Part shown: positions 55,356-64,000 of the stretch, piece by piece
Layout: every line of letters starts with the position of its first letter
Numbering within the stretch: position 1 is the stretch's first letter
Assembly (NCBI GenBank): GCA_009841335.1
Contig: VXLY01000067.1
Span: forward strand, 1 to 64,000
Origin: Rhodothermaceae bacterium
Lineage (GTDB): Bacteria; Bacteroidota; Rhodothermia; Rhodothermales; Bin80
Direction of reading: 5' to 3'
DNA: 64,000 nt
Translations under genes and position numbers: made by a program
Notes under the pieces: model-generated
Database searches by the model: none
The model's input: only the letters and a program-made list of their open reading frames with translations
Told to the model about the DNA's origin: nothing

Positions 55356-55796
55356 TGTCTGCACTAAAATCGGGGTATAACGCGCGGTTAGTCTTATTGA
55401 ATAGGGTTTTGCGCGCTTCATGTTGGGAAAGTCCTGCCTATTTTAGCGATTTGGTGCGAAGTTTTTGGGCTCATATATCGGAGACCAAAAAAACGGGGCA
55501 GTTCCGGTATCCATTGCTTGGAGTAGGCATGGTTTTGTCAAACACCCATAAATGCTCCCTGCTTTACAGGCGTCCCGAGGCTGGGGGCTGATATATTTGC
55601 GGTCCCTTCAGGTTTACAATCCACATGCCATGTACTCAATTTTCTTGTGCCCCTTTGTTGCCTGCTGAACACGTGACACGATTATACAGAACTCAAAGCT
55701 ATGAACCGTTGTCCAGTTGCATTGAGACAACTAAATACAAAAGTGATTAATTGCCGCCGGACAGGTGGATACTGATATACCCATGGGTTTACCCGG
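55356..55796. other. Intergenic region between convergent genes, no gene recognised
   Basis: About 440 bases between the ends of the hydrolase-like gene and the LRR gene. Short open frames do not resemble proteins. I looked for tRNA, tmRNA and signal-recognition RNA patterns and for a hairpin followed by U residues, and saw none that hold up. Confidence 0.4.
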
Positions 55797-57773
55797 CTAG
55801 TCCCTGACGAAAACTATACGCTGGGAGGATGCTGGTCGATCTTCTATGTGGCTCCGAACAATGTAGGTTCCGGCCGAGAGTCCATCGGATTTGATCTTGA
55901 TCCGGGTGGATTGGTGAAGTGGAGGCGTGCCGCTGAATAGAGTCTGAATCCGACGACCAAGGAGATCATACAGCGCTATGTCAATTGATCCGTATGTGCC
56001 GGAAGTGAACTGGAGAACTGCTTCGGTGGAAAACGGGTTTGGATAAACTTTCTCTGTTACAAGGCCTTCGTTATACAATTCAACAGTCACAGGTCCGGTA
56101 ATCCTGTAGGCGCCGTTGGCTGTAACTTGCCGGATCTGGAAAGAATACCGGCCTGGTTCCAGATCCTCTACGGTATACGTAAAGTTGGTCTGCGCTTCGC
56201 TGGCTACCTGGACTTGACCGATGGTCTTTGGTTGTGGCTGCGTTTCTTCAACGAAGAACGTAATCTTGGAAGAGGATGATGTTATAGACCAGGTGAGTTG
56301 AATTGATCGTTCCCCGGGTACAGCTTTCAACTCACTTATAGCGACAAGATCATTTCCCAGACAGTCTCCGCGAAGCTGAAGATGACAGATAGGATCAGTA
56401 TCAAGTGCTACATATTCAGGACTATCAGGCACGCAAATGCCGGCATTGTTGGAAAGGTTGCAATTGGACAGTTGTGCACCAAGAATTGCAACCTGGTGTG
56501 GCAGTGCACCCGTCAGCTTGTTGTCGCTAAGATTCAGAGTATCCAGGCTCGTAAGTGCGGCGTATTCTGCCGGTACAGGTCCTTGGATGTCATTGCCAGA
56601 AAGGTCAAGGACTTGAAGGCTCTTAATGGAAGAGAGTGAGGCGGGCAACGTACCTGTCATACCATTATTCGGCAGGATCAAATGCGTTATTCTCTCATCA
56701 ACACAGCTGACGCCATCCCAATGACATGGTTGTGAGCTCGCGAGCCATCCGTTATTTCGTATCCATGTTGCCCCTCCCGTGTTAGCGTAGATAGATTCAA
56801 GGCTATCACAGTTGGGCCCTTCGCATGCTTTACATGTGTTGTTTCGATACAGTGAGCAAACTTGGTCCAAATTGGCATATGGAGGAGCATTTGGGATGCA
56901 TAATCGATTTCCTTGCAGATAACAGTTATTTATGCCTGCGGCAAAGGTGGCCGTGGCGAGGGACAGTGAGCCTTCCAGATTATTGTCTGCAAGGGACAGC
57001 CAGAGAAGTGCGTCTAGATTGGCTAATTCTTCCGGTATCCTCCCAGACAGTTGATTTTCGCTGGCATCAAAAAACCTTAGCTTGTTAAGATCTCCCAACC
57101 ACACTGGCAGAACTCCGGTGAATATATTTTGGCGCAAGTTCAGGTACTCGAGCCTTGTCAGATTGCGGAGTGTATCGGGAATTGGTCCGCCCAAACTATT
57201 GCCACCTAGATCAAGACGCTGCAATTGCAATAATTGTCCGAGGCGCTCCGGAATTGGCCCTTCCAGTTCATTGGCTTCCAGGCTCAGCTCTCGAAGATTG
57301 GAGAGATTTCCGAGCTCAGCCGGGATGGTGCCTGTGAAGGCATTGTTGCCCAGTGTCAGAACCTCCAAGTGCTCTAGATCTCCGAGCGTCGTCGGGATCT
57401 GACCGGTCAGTTTTCTTAGTCGAATCCCGGGGCCACTGTTGTCGATCCGAATGGATTGCAATTCCTCCAGAAATGCCAAGTCTCCCGGCAGGGTACCAGT
57501 CAGGTTATTGCCGGAGAGGTCAATGTGTATAATGTCCCGCGGCCACTGTGAGGATCTGCACGTGATACCGTACCAATCACAGGGTTGATTAGTCCGAAGC
57601 CAACCGCGTACGTTACGCCAGTTATATCCGTCTGTATCGTAGAAGAGTTTTTCCAGTACTTTGCATGCTTGTAGCGTAATCTGGTCAATGAGTGGACAGC
57701 CCACAAACTGCGCTCGTGTCGCGGTTGCACTGGATACCGCAATCAACATAACAAGGACAACAACACGCGTCAT
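55797..57773 (-). CDS. Secreted plant-type LRR protein with C-terminal sorting domain
   Basis: A 658-residue exported protein from the ATG at 57773, where the signal begins (MTRVVVLVMLIAVSSATATRAQ); the frame extends to 57863. Two leucine-rich blocks, each led by a plant-like cap (GWLRTNQPCDWYGITC and GWLASSQPCHWDGVSC), contain repeats such as LSGNNLTGTLPGDLAFLEEL and LEANELEGPIPERLGQLL. Cys-rich spacers (NRLCIPNAPPY, NAGICVPDSPEY) separate them. An FN3-like module follows. The C-terminus, VEKVYPNPFSTEAVLQF, IALYDLLGRRIQTLF and LSAGTYIVRSH, is a type IX sorting-like domain. It probably binds proteins or glycans at the cell surface. Confidence 0.87.
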   Translation of the reverse strand: MTRVVVLVMLIAVSSATATRAQFVGCPLIDQITLQACKVLEKLFYDTDGYNWRNVRGWLRTNQPCDWYGITCRSSQWPRDIIHIDLSGNNLTGTLPGDLAFLEELQSIRIDNSGPGIRLRKLTGQIPTTLGDLEHLEVLTLGNNAFTGTIPAELGNLSNLRELSLEANELEGPIPERLGQLLQLQRLDLGGNSLGGPIPDTLRNLTRLEYLNLRQNIFTGVLPVWLGDLNKLRFFDASENQLSGRIPEELANLDALLWLSLADNNLEGSLSLATATFAAGINNCYLQGNRLCIPNAPPYANLDQVCSLYRNNTCKACEGPNCDSLESIYANTGGATWIRNNGWLASSQPCHWDGVSCVDERITHLILPNNGMTGTLPASLSSIKSLQVLDLSGNDIQGPVPAEYAALTSLDTLNLSDNKLTGALPHQVAILGAQLSNCNLSNNAGICVPDSPEYVALDTDPICHLQLRGDCLGNDLVAISELKAVPGERSIQLTWSITSSSSKITFFVEETQPQPKTIGQVQVASEAQTNFTYTVEDLEPGRYSFQIRQVTANGAYRITGPVTVELYNEGLVTEKVYPNPFSTEAVLQFTSGTYGSIDIALYDLLGRRIQTLFSGTPPLHQSTRIKIKSDGLSAGTYIVRSHIEDRPASSQRIVFVRD

Positions 57774-57941
57774 AACGGTCAGTGATTGCTGTTGCGTTAC
57801 CACTGGACTGGTCAGTTGTTCATCAGCATGCATTGCCGAAATATCACGATGGCAGCCAGACAAAAACCAATTCGACGGTTCCAGGTGGCGTTAGGTTGAG
57901 GAAGCAGTTAATCTGAGATACCAAAGAATGATGCACGGCAC

Positions 57942-58138
57942 CGGTATCGGCCACGCGTGACTCACCGCGCGCACAGTTTAGGAAACGGTAATGTGTGGAG
58001 TAGCCCGCAATTATTCCTCGCCCGCCTCAATAATTGTGGATAGTTTGGCAGGCTGCCCGAAGCCATTAAGATTTGATGCTCAACACATACTCAGGGCTGA
58101 GGGGCATTACGTATAGTATCAAGTTAGCGTCCAATTCG
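57942..58138 (-). pseudogene. Decayed duplicate of the 3' end of the DUF4249 gene
   Basis: About 197 bases match the end of the intact DUF4249 gene at 59035-59250, including the stretch past its stop codon. On the minus strand it reads DELDANLILYVMPLSPEYV against DELDANLVLFVMALSPEYV in the intact gene, then a ~21-base deletion and substitutions put a stop after a few residues. Shared blocks include GTGGAGTAGCCCGCAA, TTGGCAGGCTG and GCGTCCAATTCGTC. The fragment begins exactly at the DUF488 stop, so it cannot be a functional gene. It is a broken relic of a DUF4249 paralogue. Confidence 0.85.
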
Positions 58139-58660
58139 TCAGAAAGCGAGTCTAGGAAATAGTTCTTCCTGTCCCCCGGTGCGCTCATACATCACCTCCT
58201 CTTGGCTCCTGCTACTGCCATCCTTGAGTAGGTGCTCAACTTCAATTCCCTCCTGGACCAAGGCCTCCCCAACCATGCCGGATCGGTGACACTGTGTTGG
58301 ATTCGCCTCGGCACATAGCAGGCAGACGATGTAATCTCGCTCGCAGGCCGTACGCAAACGTGCAATCCCCTCCTTGAAGAAAGGCATTGCGCGCACCTTT
58401 TGGTAATTCACATGGTTATTATCATAACAGGACTCATCGTCCGGGCGGCCGCCCAACTGGTGTCCCATGAATCCATACTTCAGCCCCGCGTCGCGTAGTG
58501 CCTTTGCCAGTGGTTTTCGTGCAAACTCAGGCTGATACCTGGAATAAGGAACCGAACGCACGTCAATCACAAACTGGATCCCTTTAGCTTGTACTTGGCG
58601 CACAATTTCGTCCACTGTGCGCCCCCCGTGTCCGATAGTATATACGCGAAATCTAGGCAT
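58139..58660 (-). CDS. DUF488-family protein
   Basis: A 173-residue DUF488 protein. It starts with YTIGHGGRTVDEIV and has VIDVRSVPYSRYQPEFARKPLAKAL, GYKYGFMGHQLGG-like text (LKYGFMGHQLGGRP) and the typical LLCAEANPTQCHRSGMVGEAL, with two Cys. The biochemical role of the family is unsettled. It sits between two copies of DUF4249-gene tail sequence, its stop touching the decayed copy, so it may have been part of an insertion or rearrangement. No partner gene is evident. Confidence 0.9.
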   Translation of the reverse strand: MPRFRVYTIGHGGRTVDEIVRQVQAKGIQFVIDVRSVPYSRYQPEFARKPLAKALRDAGLKYGFMGHQLGGRPDDESCYDNNHVNYQKVRAMPFFKEGIARLRTACERDYIVCLLCAEANPTQCHRSGMVGEALVQEGIEVEHLLKDGSSRSQEEVMYERTGGQEELFPRLAF

Positions 58661-59046
58661 GTCAATTCAATAATAGTCGATGATATGTCAGTTGTCGAGT
58701 TACCTGCCTATGTCTAGCGACAACACTTTTTTGGTGCCGACGACAGAATTTATTACGATTGAGGCTGCAATTTGACGCAGGGAGTAATCTCTACCAGAAT
58801 TCGATTGTCGCAAGGCATGAAAAGCGCTAATAACAGGGATGCCCTGCATGAAGCTTGAATGATCGTGTAATTTATTTACGCTTGACCAAACAAAAACAGA
58901 GAATATGGAGCCTCAGCTTGTGGAGAAGAGCTCATTGTCGACTTCTTTTACTTCTAGAGGCAGTGCTATACAGTGACTCTGAGTGAGGTTGGGGTCACTG
59001 CTCAGAGTCGCGGGATACGACGCGATACGCTGGGATCTGCCACGTG
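58661..59046. other. Intergenic region between DUF488 and DUF4249 genes
   Basis: About 385 bases with no protein recognised. A hairpin lies at 58975-59009, just after the DUF4249 gene on the minus strand. A direct repeat CAGTG-N5-CAGTG occurs at 58961-58975. The rest is unremarkable A/T-richer sequence that probably carries the DUF488 promoter. Confidence 0.4.
58975..59009 (-). terminator. Inverted repeat downstream of the DUF4249 gene
   Basis: GACTCTGAG (58975-58983) and CTCAGAGTC (59001-59009) pair perfectly around a 17-base loop that can itself pair AGTGA with TCACT. On the minus strand it sits 38 bases after the DUF4249 stop. No U-tract follows, so termination is possible but not certain. 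Confidence 0.5.
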
Positions 59047-60015
59047 CTACTCAGTGTCCGCTAAGTCAAGGATACGGTAATGCGTGGAGTAGCCCGCAAA
59101 TATACCTCGTCCACCCTCAAAATTTGTGTACAGGTTGGCAGGCTGGCCGAAACCATCAAAATTTTCATGCTCCTCAATAGCACTCCGATGCTCAACATAC
59201 TCAGGACTGAGGGCCATTACGAATAGTACCAAGTTTGCGTCCAATTCGTCTTCGAAATCGCTGAATAGATCCACTGTAATATCAAAATCTTGAACTTGGC
59301 CATCGGAGGATCGATCGGACAGGATACCAATAGTACAGAATTCGTCCTCTGCAGGGCTGCTATCAATAGGATTCAGTACGTCACTGAAGGAGCAATACCA
59401 TCGTTGGCTGTTATGAATCATGGCTAGTTCATGGACTGTGAATTCCGAGGAAGTAGGAGACTCGTCTGCCGGAAATGCAAGAAAAATGCTGAAACTGTAA
59501 TAATTCAGGCCGGGGTTGTCAGCCAGACTGAAACTGACCAAGTATTGGGAGTCCAACATCGACGAGGAGAAAGTGTCCAGTTTGGTGACCTCGGCTGTAA
59601 GTATGTTGGGGGGGAGAGGGGCCATGGAGATCGCCGACGCCGAAGGCATTCCGGGCGCCTCAACGACCATCCGATAGGGCGTGTTTGTGCGTGGCGTCCG
59701 CATTCTCGGTGACTCATACCAACCATCCTCTCCACCGTCGTGAGTAAGTCGGGCGACGAGGACATCGTCCCTGTAGATCGTGACCGTTGCGTCATCCAAG
59801 AAAACCGATGTCGTATCTCCCAGTTCTCCAATCGGAATCGTTTTTGCAACCCGTGCTGCCCAGATCGAATCTGGTGTGAAGTTGCTTGTGATGTTCAGCT
59901 CAGGATCGTAATCCGGTGGATCAATCTCAATGGTAGTTTCACAGGCCGATAGCAATAGAATGCACGCTGTAAGTATTTTGATAACCGGGTAATGAGAAAG
60001 CCGTGGGCGCCACAA
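59047..60015 (-). CDS. DUF4249-family lipoprotein
   Basis: About 323 residues from a TTG at 60015, which gives a proper lipoprotein signal (VIKILTACILLLSAC). The frame is open to an ATG at 60183, 4 bases after the TonB receptor stop, but that start would place the lipobox at residue 81, so the shorter form is preferred. DUF4249 features are DPELNITSNFTPDSIWAARVAKT, VFLDDATVTIYRDD, GWYESP and TPYRMVVEAPG, ending HYRILDLADTE. DUF4249 lipoproteins are typical partners of TonB receptors in Bacteroidota and probably help capture the ligand at the surface. Its 3' end is duplicated at 57942-58138. Confidence 0.85.
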   Translation of the reverse strand: MWRPRLSHYPVIKILTACILLLSACETTIEIDPPDYDPELNITSNFTPDSIWAARVAKTIPIGELGDTTSVFLDDATVTIYRDDVLVARLTHDGGEDGWYESPRMRTPRTNTPYRMVVEAPGMPSASAISMAPLPPNILTAEVTKLDTFSSSMLDSQYLVSFSLADNPGLNYYSFSIFLAFPADESPTSSEFTVHELAMIHNSQRWYCSFSDVLNPIDSSPAEDEFCTIGILSDRSSDGQVQDFDITVDLFSDFEDELDANLVLFVMALSPEYVEHRSAIEEHENFDGFGQPANLYTNFEGGRGIFAGYSTHYRILDLADTE

Positions 60016-60187
60016 ATTCTGAGTTAGTCTGGTCCAGATGTGCCCAACAAGCCGCACGAAATCGGGCGAGCGGAGAAGACTACTCTGCCTACCATTCGCC
60101 AAGGTTTGCGCTGGGGATGAGGAGCCGCCATGCAAGAACTGCAATAACATCGGGATCAAAGAACGGTAATGTGGATGACCCATAGCT

Positions 60188-62581
60188 TTAGTAAGACAAC
60201 TGGTAGCTTATAGCAGGGATTATTGGGAGTAGACTAAACTTCTTGAATATGAGGTCCCCCGTTGGATCTCGCTGGGCATAGATACTAAGGGCGTTCCTCC
60301 GGTTGTACGTGTTGTAGGTGCCGATCGATAATGTTCTTTTCAATCGTCTTCCTGTTCGTTTTATACGAATACTCAAATCCAGTCGGTGATAGGACGGCAT
60401 GCGTGCACCGTTGCGCGAACTCTGCACACTATACAATTGAAGCCAGCTCGCCCGTCCCCATGGAAATGCTACGAAAGTTTGGTCTTCTGCGTGAATGTGG
60501 CCGACAGGCAGCGTAACGGCCTGGCCGGTGCCATAGACCCAAGACGCACTTATATCAAACGAAGGCCGAAGTTTGTGACTGATAACCAAAGCGGCATCAT
60601 GACGCCGATCATATCGGTAAGGAAACCACGCCCCATCGTTGATTCGATCAAATTTTCGACGACTCGACGATAGCGTATAGCCTATCCAGCCGGTTGTGCG
60701 ACCGGATTGCTTTTGAAGAAAAACCTCCCCCCCGTAGGCGACCCCGCGTCCAGTCTCTACTCGGTCCTCCCATGTTCCCAAGGTCGCGTTGAAAAAGTCG
60801 GCACCATCCTCGTACTCAATCAGATTTTGCAATTGTTTGTAGTATCCTTCGATGGAGATCTCAAATTTTCCACCGGAAATTGAATGAACGGCACCACCTG
60901 CAACCTGCATGGACTGTTGAGGCTTGATTCGAGCGGTCGCAGGTACCCACAAATCCGTGGGAAGGGACAAGCCGCTTGTAGTTGCCAGGAGATGAATGTA
61001 CTGCTGCATGTACGCCAAGGATGCCTTAAAGCTGGTTCTCGAATCCAGGCGGAAAAGCGCACCAATGCGTGGTTCAACCGAGTAGTAGGTCTTTCCGTCA
61101 ATCAGAAAGCTCGAAGTGTGTATCCCCGTATTGAGGCGTACTCGTGGAGCCAGGCGCCAATCATCTTCGATGTAGGCTTGGAACTCCCCAGCTCTTGAAC
61201 GCCTGTCTGAGGTAACTAAGGAATAATCCAGCACATCGTTTACCTGATGGATTTCCTCATATGCTCCTGTGAGAAAGCTGTGCAACTGTCCTCCGAGCCC
61301 AAAACGAAGGTTATGACGGGCATTGGGAATAAATTCCGCGTCAGCACGGGCATGCAGATCTCGAATACCGGATTCGTACGAAGCACTATACTGACGGGTC
61401 TCAACCTCGCCATCACTAACATAGTGGGAGGTATACTGGTTTTCGTTGGTCGCAAGCAACGAGTAATTTGTGTAACCGACCAACACATTTGAGAAAAATC
61501 TCGCCCCAAATATATGGTTCCAGCGGAAGGTGCCCGTTAGATTACTCCAATTCAGTGCAGCTTCGTCCCTTTCATTTTCGCTGTAATTATAACGTTGATA
61601 CAGGCGGTCATCTCCCAAATAGCCACTCAGATATATTCGGTCTCTAGGGGTAATAATAACGTTGGTCTTTACATTGACGTCGTAGAAATAGTATCCGAAA
61701 TCTTCATCTTCGTCACTAAGGAAGGGCCGCGCGAGTACATCAGCATAGGACCGGCGTCCGGCGACAAGAAAGGAAGCTTGATCCCGAACGATACATCCCT
61801 CAACGGTTAGGCGTGAAGCAAGAAGTCCGATGGCTCCTGCTCCCGCAAAGCGTTTCATATTTCCTTCCTTCATGGTCAGATCAATCACCGAGGAAAGCCG
61901 CCCACCGTAACGTGCGGGAAAACCTCCTTTGAGCAGTCGGACATCCTTTATTGCGTCCGGGTTAAAAGTGCTCAGGAATCCGAAAAGATGGCTAGGATTG
62001 TAGATCTGTGTCCCATCGAGCAAATAGAGATTCTGGTCTGGACCCCCCCCGCGCACATAGAGGCCAGTTGAACCTTCCACACCTGACTGAACACCCGGCA
62101 GGAGTTGGATGATGCGCAAGACATCCACCTCCCCAAGGAGCGCTGGAAGAACCTCAACGTTTTGCACAGGCAGAGAGATGCCGCTCATTTGAGTGGTTTG
62201 AAGTGCTGACTCGACGGTGGCAATAACCTCAATTTCGTCCAGAGCAAATGTTACGGGTACGAGCGAAATATCCAGACGGAGATCCTCCTCAGATGCGTAC
62301 GTGAGCACTTGTGGCACGTACGCGACATGATTGACGATCATCCGTACGCTATCCGGTTGGAGCGTCAGACTGTAGAAGCCGTATTGGTTTGTAGTTCCCC
62401 CCACATCCTGCGCAGCTAAGTACAATGTAGCGCCTACAACCAACTCACCGGTTTCAGCATCGGTTACAATACCACTCACCGTGACATGGTTTTCCTGTGC
62501 AACAGCGAAGGGAGAATGTAGTACGGAGAGGTAAACTGCAGCTGTAAACAGGAATGTTAGGCGTGGAACGAGCTGCGGCAT
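60188..62581 (-). CDS. TonB-dependent receptor paired with DUF4249
   Basis: A 797-residue receptor. It has a signal peptide (LTFLFTAAVYLSVLHSPFAVAQ), a carboxypeptidase-regulatory-like domain at about residues 34-115 (GIVTDAETGELVVGATLYL), then a plug with VLRIIQLLPGVQSGVEGSTGLYVRGGG, NLYLLDGTQIYNPSHLFGF and KGGFPARYGGRLSSVIDLTMKEGN. The barrel strands end in ISYQLSY, a good closing strand. This shorter receptor type typically pairs with a DUF4249 lipoprotein, which follows here. It lies 11 bases after the sulfatase gene, so sulfatase, receptor and DUF4249 are probably one leftward transcript. Confidence 0.93.
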   Translation of the reverse strand: MPQLVPRLTFLFTAAVYLSVLHSPFAVAQENHVTVSGIVTDAETGELVVGATLYLAAQDVGGTTNQYGFYSLTLQPDSVRMIVNHVAYVPQVLTYASEEDLRLDISLVPVTFALDEIEVIATVESALQTTQMSGISLPVQNVEVLPALLGEVDVLRIIQLLPGVQSGVEGSTGLYVRGGGPDQNLYLLDGTQIYNPSHLFGFLSTFNPDAIKDVRLLKGGFPARYGGRLSSVIDLTMKEGNMKRFAGAGAIGLLASRLTVEGCIVRDQASFLVAGRRSYADVLARPFLSDEDEDFGYYFYDVNVKTNVIITPRDRIYLSGYLGDDRLYQRYNYSENERDEAALNWSNLTGTFRWNHIFGARFFSNVLVGYTNYSLLATNENQYTSHYVSDGEVETRQYSASYESGIRDLHARADAEFIPNARHNLRFGLGGQLHSFLTGAYEEIHQVNDVLDYSLVTSDRRSRAGEFQAYIEDDWRLAPRVRLNTGIHTSSFLIDGKTYYSVEPRIGALFRLDSRTSFKASLAYMQQYIHLLATTSGLSLPTDLWVPATARIKPQQSMQVAGGAVHSISGGKFEISIEGYYKQLQNLIEYEDGADFFNATLGTWEDRVETGRGVAYGGEVFLQKQSGRTTGWIGYTLSSSRRKFDRINDGAWFPYRYDRRHDAALVISHKLRPSFDISASWVYGTGQAVTLPVGHIHAEDQTFVAFPWGRASWLQLYSVQSSRNGARMPSYHRLDLSIRIKRTGRRLKRTLSIGTYNTYNRRNALSIYAQRDPTGDLIFKKFSLLPIIPAISYQLSY

Positions 62582-62592
62582 ACAGTATCTGG

Positions 62593-64000
62593 CTATTCGC
62601 CGGAAGAGATGCGGAATGTGGCTTCGCTCACGGGGCTTTCCTGGTACCCGTACCTAATTGCTTTTGCACGAAGTGTAGTGGTCTGGTCAATCCTGAGTGG
62701 TGCAGAAAAAAGCAACCAATCTCCTTCCGTGCCGGTCTCGTCGACAATCGCGTAAGTAATTGAGGCTCCTTGTGTTCCGCTGTACATCGTTATGTCGACG
62801 GCGCCGTCAAAAACGCCCCCACTTTGGGTGTGATCCAGACCTCCAGTCTGGATTGCCGTGCGTGAAGTAGCTTGTGGCAGCATGATCGGGGCCCCTGTGA
62901 CGGGCTGTTCTCCGTTCGGCCACATAGATTCAACCATGTCCAATTCAGATCGGAATCCCCAGTCCCCACTCATCACGATCCAGCTGTCAAGGGCCTGTTG
63001 TAGGCGCGCGAGCTCGTCCTTGTAGGTCGGATTGTACGCAAGATTACGAACCTCATATGGATCTTCAGCCGTGTCATAAAGCTCGTGAACCGGACGACGT
63101 GAGCGCATCCAAAGCGTTTGGGGGCCGGTTAGCGCGCCGTCTGCATGAAGTCTAAAGAGCTCTTGCATCGTGGGCATTGCGTTCGCGAAGGCCATCCAGA
63201 GCGCGTACGGTTTTTCCGTTCGGTAGTTGCGGATGTATTTGTATCGCGTATCCCGTACAGCTCTTACGAGATCGTACTGCTCATCAAAACGATCCCTTGC
63301 TGCGTAGACATATTCGTGTGGAGGTTTATTGCCGGCGAAGTCTCCCAGTATGGCCCGTCCCTGAATGTGAGCTGGCGGCTCAATCCCCGCCAGTGAGAGT
63401 ACAGTGGGCGCGAGATCGAGAAAGCTCACAAGCTCTTGATTGACATCGGGCGTCTGGCCCGGTGTATGGATGATCATGGGAACATGCAGGCCGGAATCGT
63501 ACAGCCACCGTTTATGGCGTGGTAATCCATCACCGTGATCGCTCCAGAAAAACACGATCGTATTATCCAGTAGACCGTCCTCCTCCAATTGGTCAAGAAT
63601 CATACCTGCTTGAGCATCCATAACCGCGATATTGTCGTAATGCTGTGCAATATCGCGTCGCACGACGGGTGTGTCTGGATAATAGGGTGGTACGATAACT
63701 GCGTCAGGATCGGTTTCAAGCGGTGCAGGCGCAGGCACTGCAGCGAAGGCAGGCAGTCCCATGGCTTCCATGGCCGCTTCAGGGTCCGGCCAGATGCGGC
63801 TTTCGTGCGTTATCGTAAAATTAAACACCGAAAAAAAGGGTTGATCGGGATCCCGGCGGCCACGCCAATGGGCCTCAGAGCTGGATTCGTCCCAGGCTGT
63901 GGTTGGAGTTTCAAATTGGTAGTCCTCCTTCACATTATTGGTCGTGTAGTAGCCGGCTGCACGCAGATATTCCGTAAAGGTCTTAACATAATGAGGAGGG
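62593..64000 (-). CDS. Sulfatase, C-terminal part (5' end outside window)
   Basis: About 469 residues of a sulfatase that continues beyond the window edge; the frame is open to 64000, and an internal Met at 63933 is not the true start. Motifs include YLRAAGYYTTNN, FSVFNFTITHES, VMDAQAGMILDQLEEDGLLDNTIVFFWSDHGDG (metal Asp-His in SDHGDG), HVPMIIHTPG and TAEDPYEVRNL. The formylglycine site (CxPxR) lies upstream, unseen. The last ~95 residues form a chitobiase-like C-terminal beta domain (ITYAIVDETGTEGDW, LRAKAIRYGYQESPVS). It lies directly upstream of the receptor and DUF4249, suggesting that sulfated glycans are used. Confidence 0.92.
   Translation of the reverse strand, partial: PPHYVKTFTEYLRAAGYYTTNNVKEDYQFETPTTAWDESSSEAHWRGRRDPDQPFFSVFNFTITHESRIWPDPEAAMEAMGLPAFAAVPAPAPLETDPDAVIVPPYYPDTPVVRRDIAQHYDNIAVMDAQAGMILDQLEEDGLLDNTIVFFWSDHGDGLPRHKRWLYDSGLHVPMIIHTPGQTPDVNQELVSFLDLAPTVLSLAGIEPPAHIQGRAILGDFAGNKPPHEYVYAARDRFDEQYDLVRAVRDTRYKYIRNYRTEKPYALWMAFANAMPTMQELFRLHADGALTGPQTLWMRSRRPVHELYDTAEDPYEVRNLAYNPTYKDELARLQQALDSWIVMSGDWGFRSELDMVESMWPNGEQPVTGAPIMLPQATSRTAIQTGGLDHTQSGGVFDGAVDITMYSGTQGASITYAIVDETGTEGDWLLFSAPLRIDQTTTLRAKAIRYGYQESPVSEATFRISSGE

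Noticed and set aside
55580-55615. GGGGGCTGAT stretch faintly like the start of tmRNA
   Set aside because: None of the rest of tmRNA (tag frame, 3' TTCGA arm) is present.

Overview
The window looks like a chromosomal piece of a marine Bacteroidota/Rhodothermota-type bacterium. The evidence is the gene families present: large TonB-dependent receptors with an N-terminal carboxypeptidase-regulatory domain, a PorV/PorQ-family outer-membrane protein, a secreted LRR protein with a type IX-like C-terminal sorting domain, a DUF4249 lipoprotein, FG-GAP/ASPIC (CRTAC1) lipoproteins, and A/T-rich leaders that mostly lack a Shine-Dalgarno sequence. The base composition is moderate by eye. I saw no rRNA, tRNA, CRISPR array, insertion sequence or prophage. 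The genus cannot be fixed from this sequence alone.

Layout. 1-5.4 kb: a truncated TonB receptor stands divergent from a tightly packed four-gene sugar/sugar-acid operon (SDR dehydrogenase, glucarate-dehydratase-like enolase, SMP-30 lactonase, mutarotase-like protein). 5.8-17.7 kb: housekeeping genes, namely a zinc-type CDF exporter, a PhoH-like ATPase, dapF, a TPR lipoprotein, a trans-sulfuration enzyme, rplU-rpmA with a PpiD-like foldase, an FAH-family hydrolase, greA-ltaE with an NlpC/P60 homologue that has lost its catalytic Cys, and a bacilliredoxin. 17.8-20.2 kb: a secreted FG-GAP/choice-of-anchor-B protein. 20.4-27.4 kb: a six-gene minus-strand operon, hslV-NYN-hslU-acyltransferase-polytopic membrane protein-flippase. 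27.5-34.2 kb: purN-purH, mreB-mreC-PBP4-like, and LD-carboxypeptidase. 34.2-40.4 kb: WbqC, MscS, a DUF4212/SSS symporter pair, a small lipoprotein and an SGLT-type symporter.

40.5-55.4 kb is the most distinctive block. A recognisable promoter precedes a 1133-residue TonB receptor, a 780-residue secreted protein and a PorV-like barrel. Each of these three genes is followed by a strong hairpin. The last hairpin is a textbook terminator lying a few bases before three tandem CRTAC1 lipoproteins, a TPR lipoprotein and an alpha/beta-hydrolase-fold protein whose nucleophile Ser and catalytic His are both replaced. 55.8-64 kb (minus strand): the LRR protein, a decayed copy of a DUF4249 3' end, DUF488, the intact DUF4249 lipoprotein with its TonB receptor, and a truncated sulfatase.

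Read together, this is a heterotroph with TonB-driven uptake of polymers (sulfated glycans are plausible given the sulfatase), sugar-acid catabolism and sodium-coupled transport, plus a large set of exported lipoproteins. The most unusual items are the two catalytically disarmed exported enzymes, the NYN gene inside hslVU, the triple CRTAC1 array behind a terminator, and the decayed DUF4249 duplicate.
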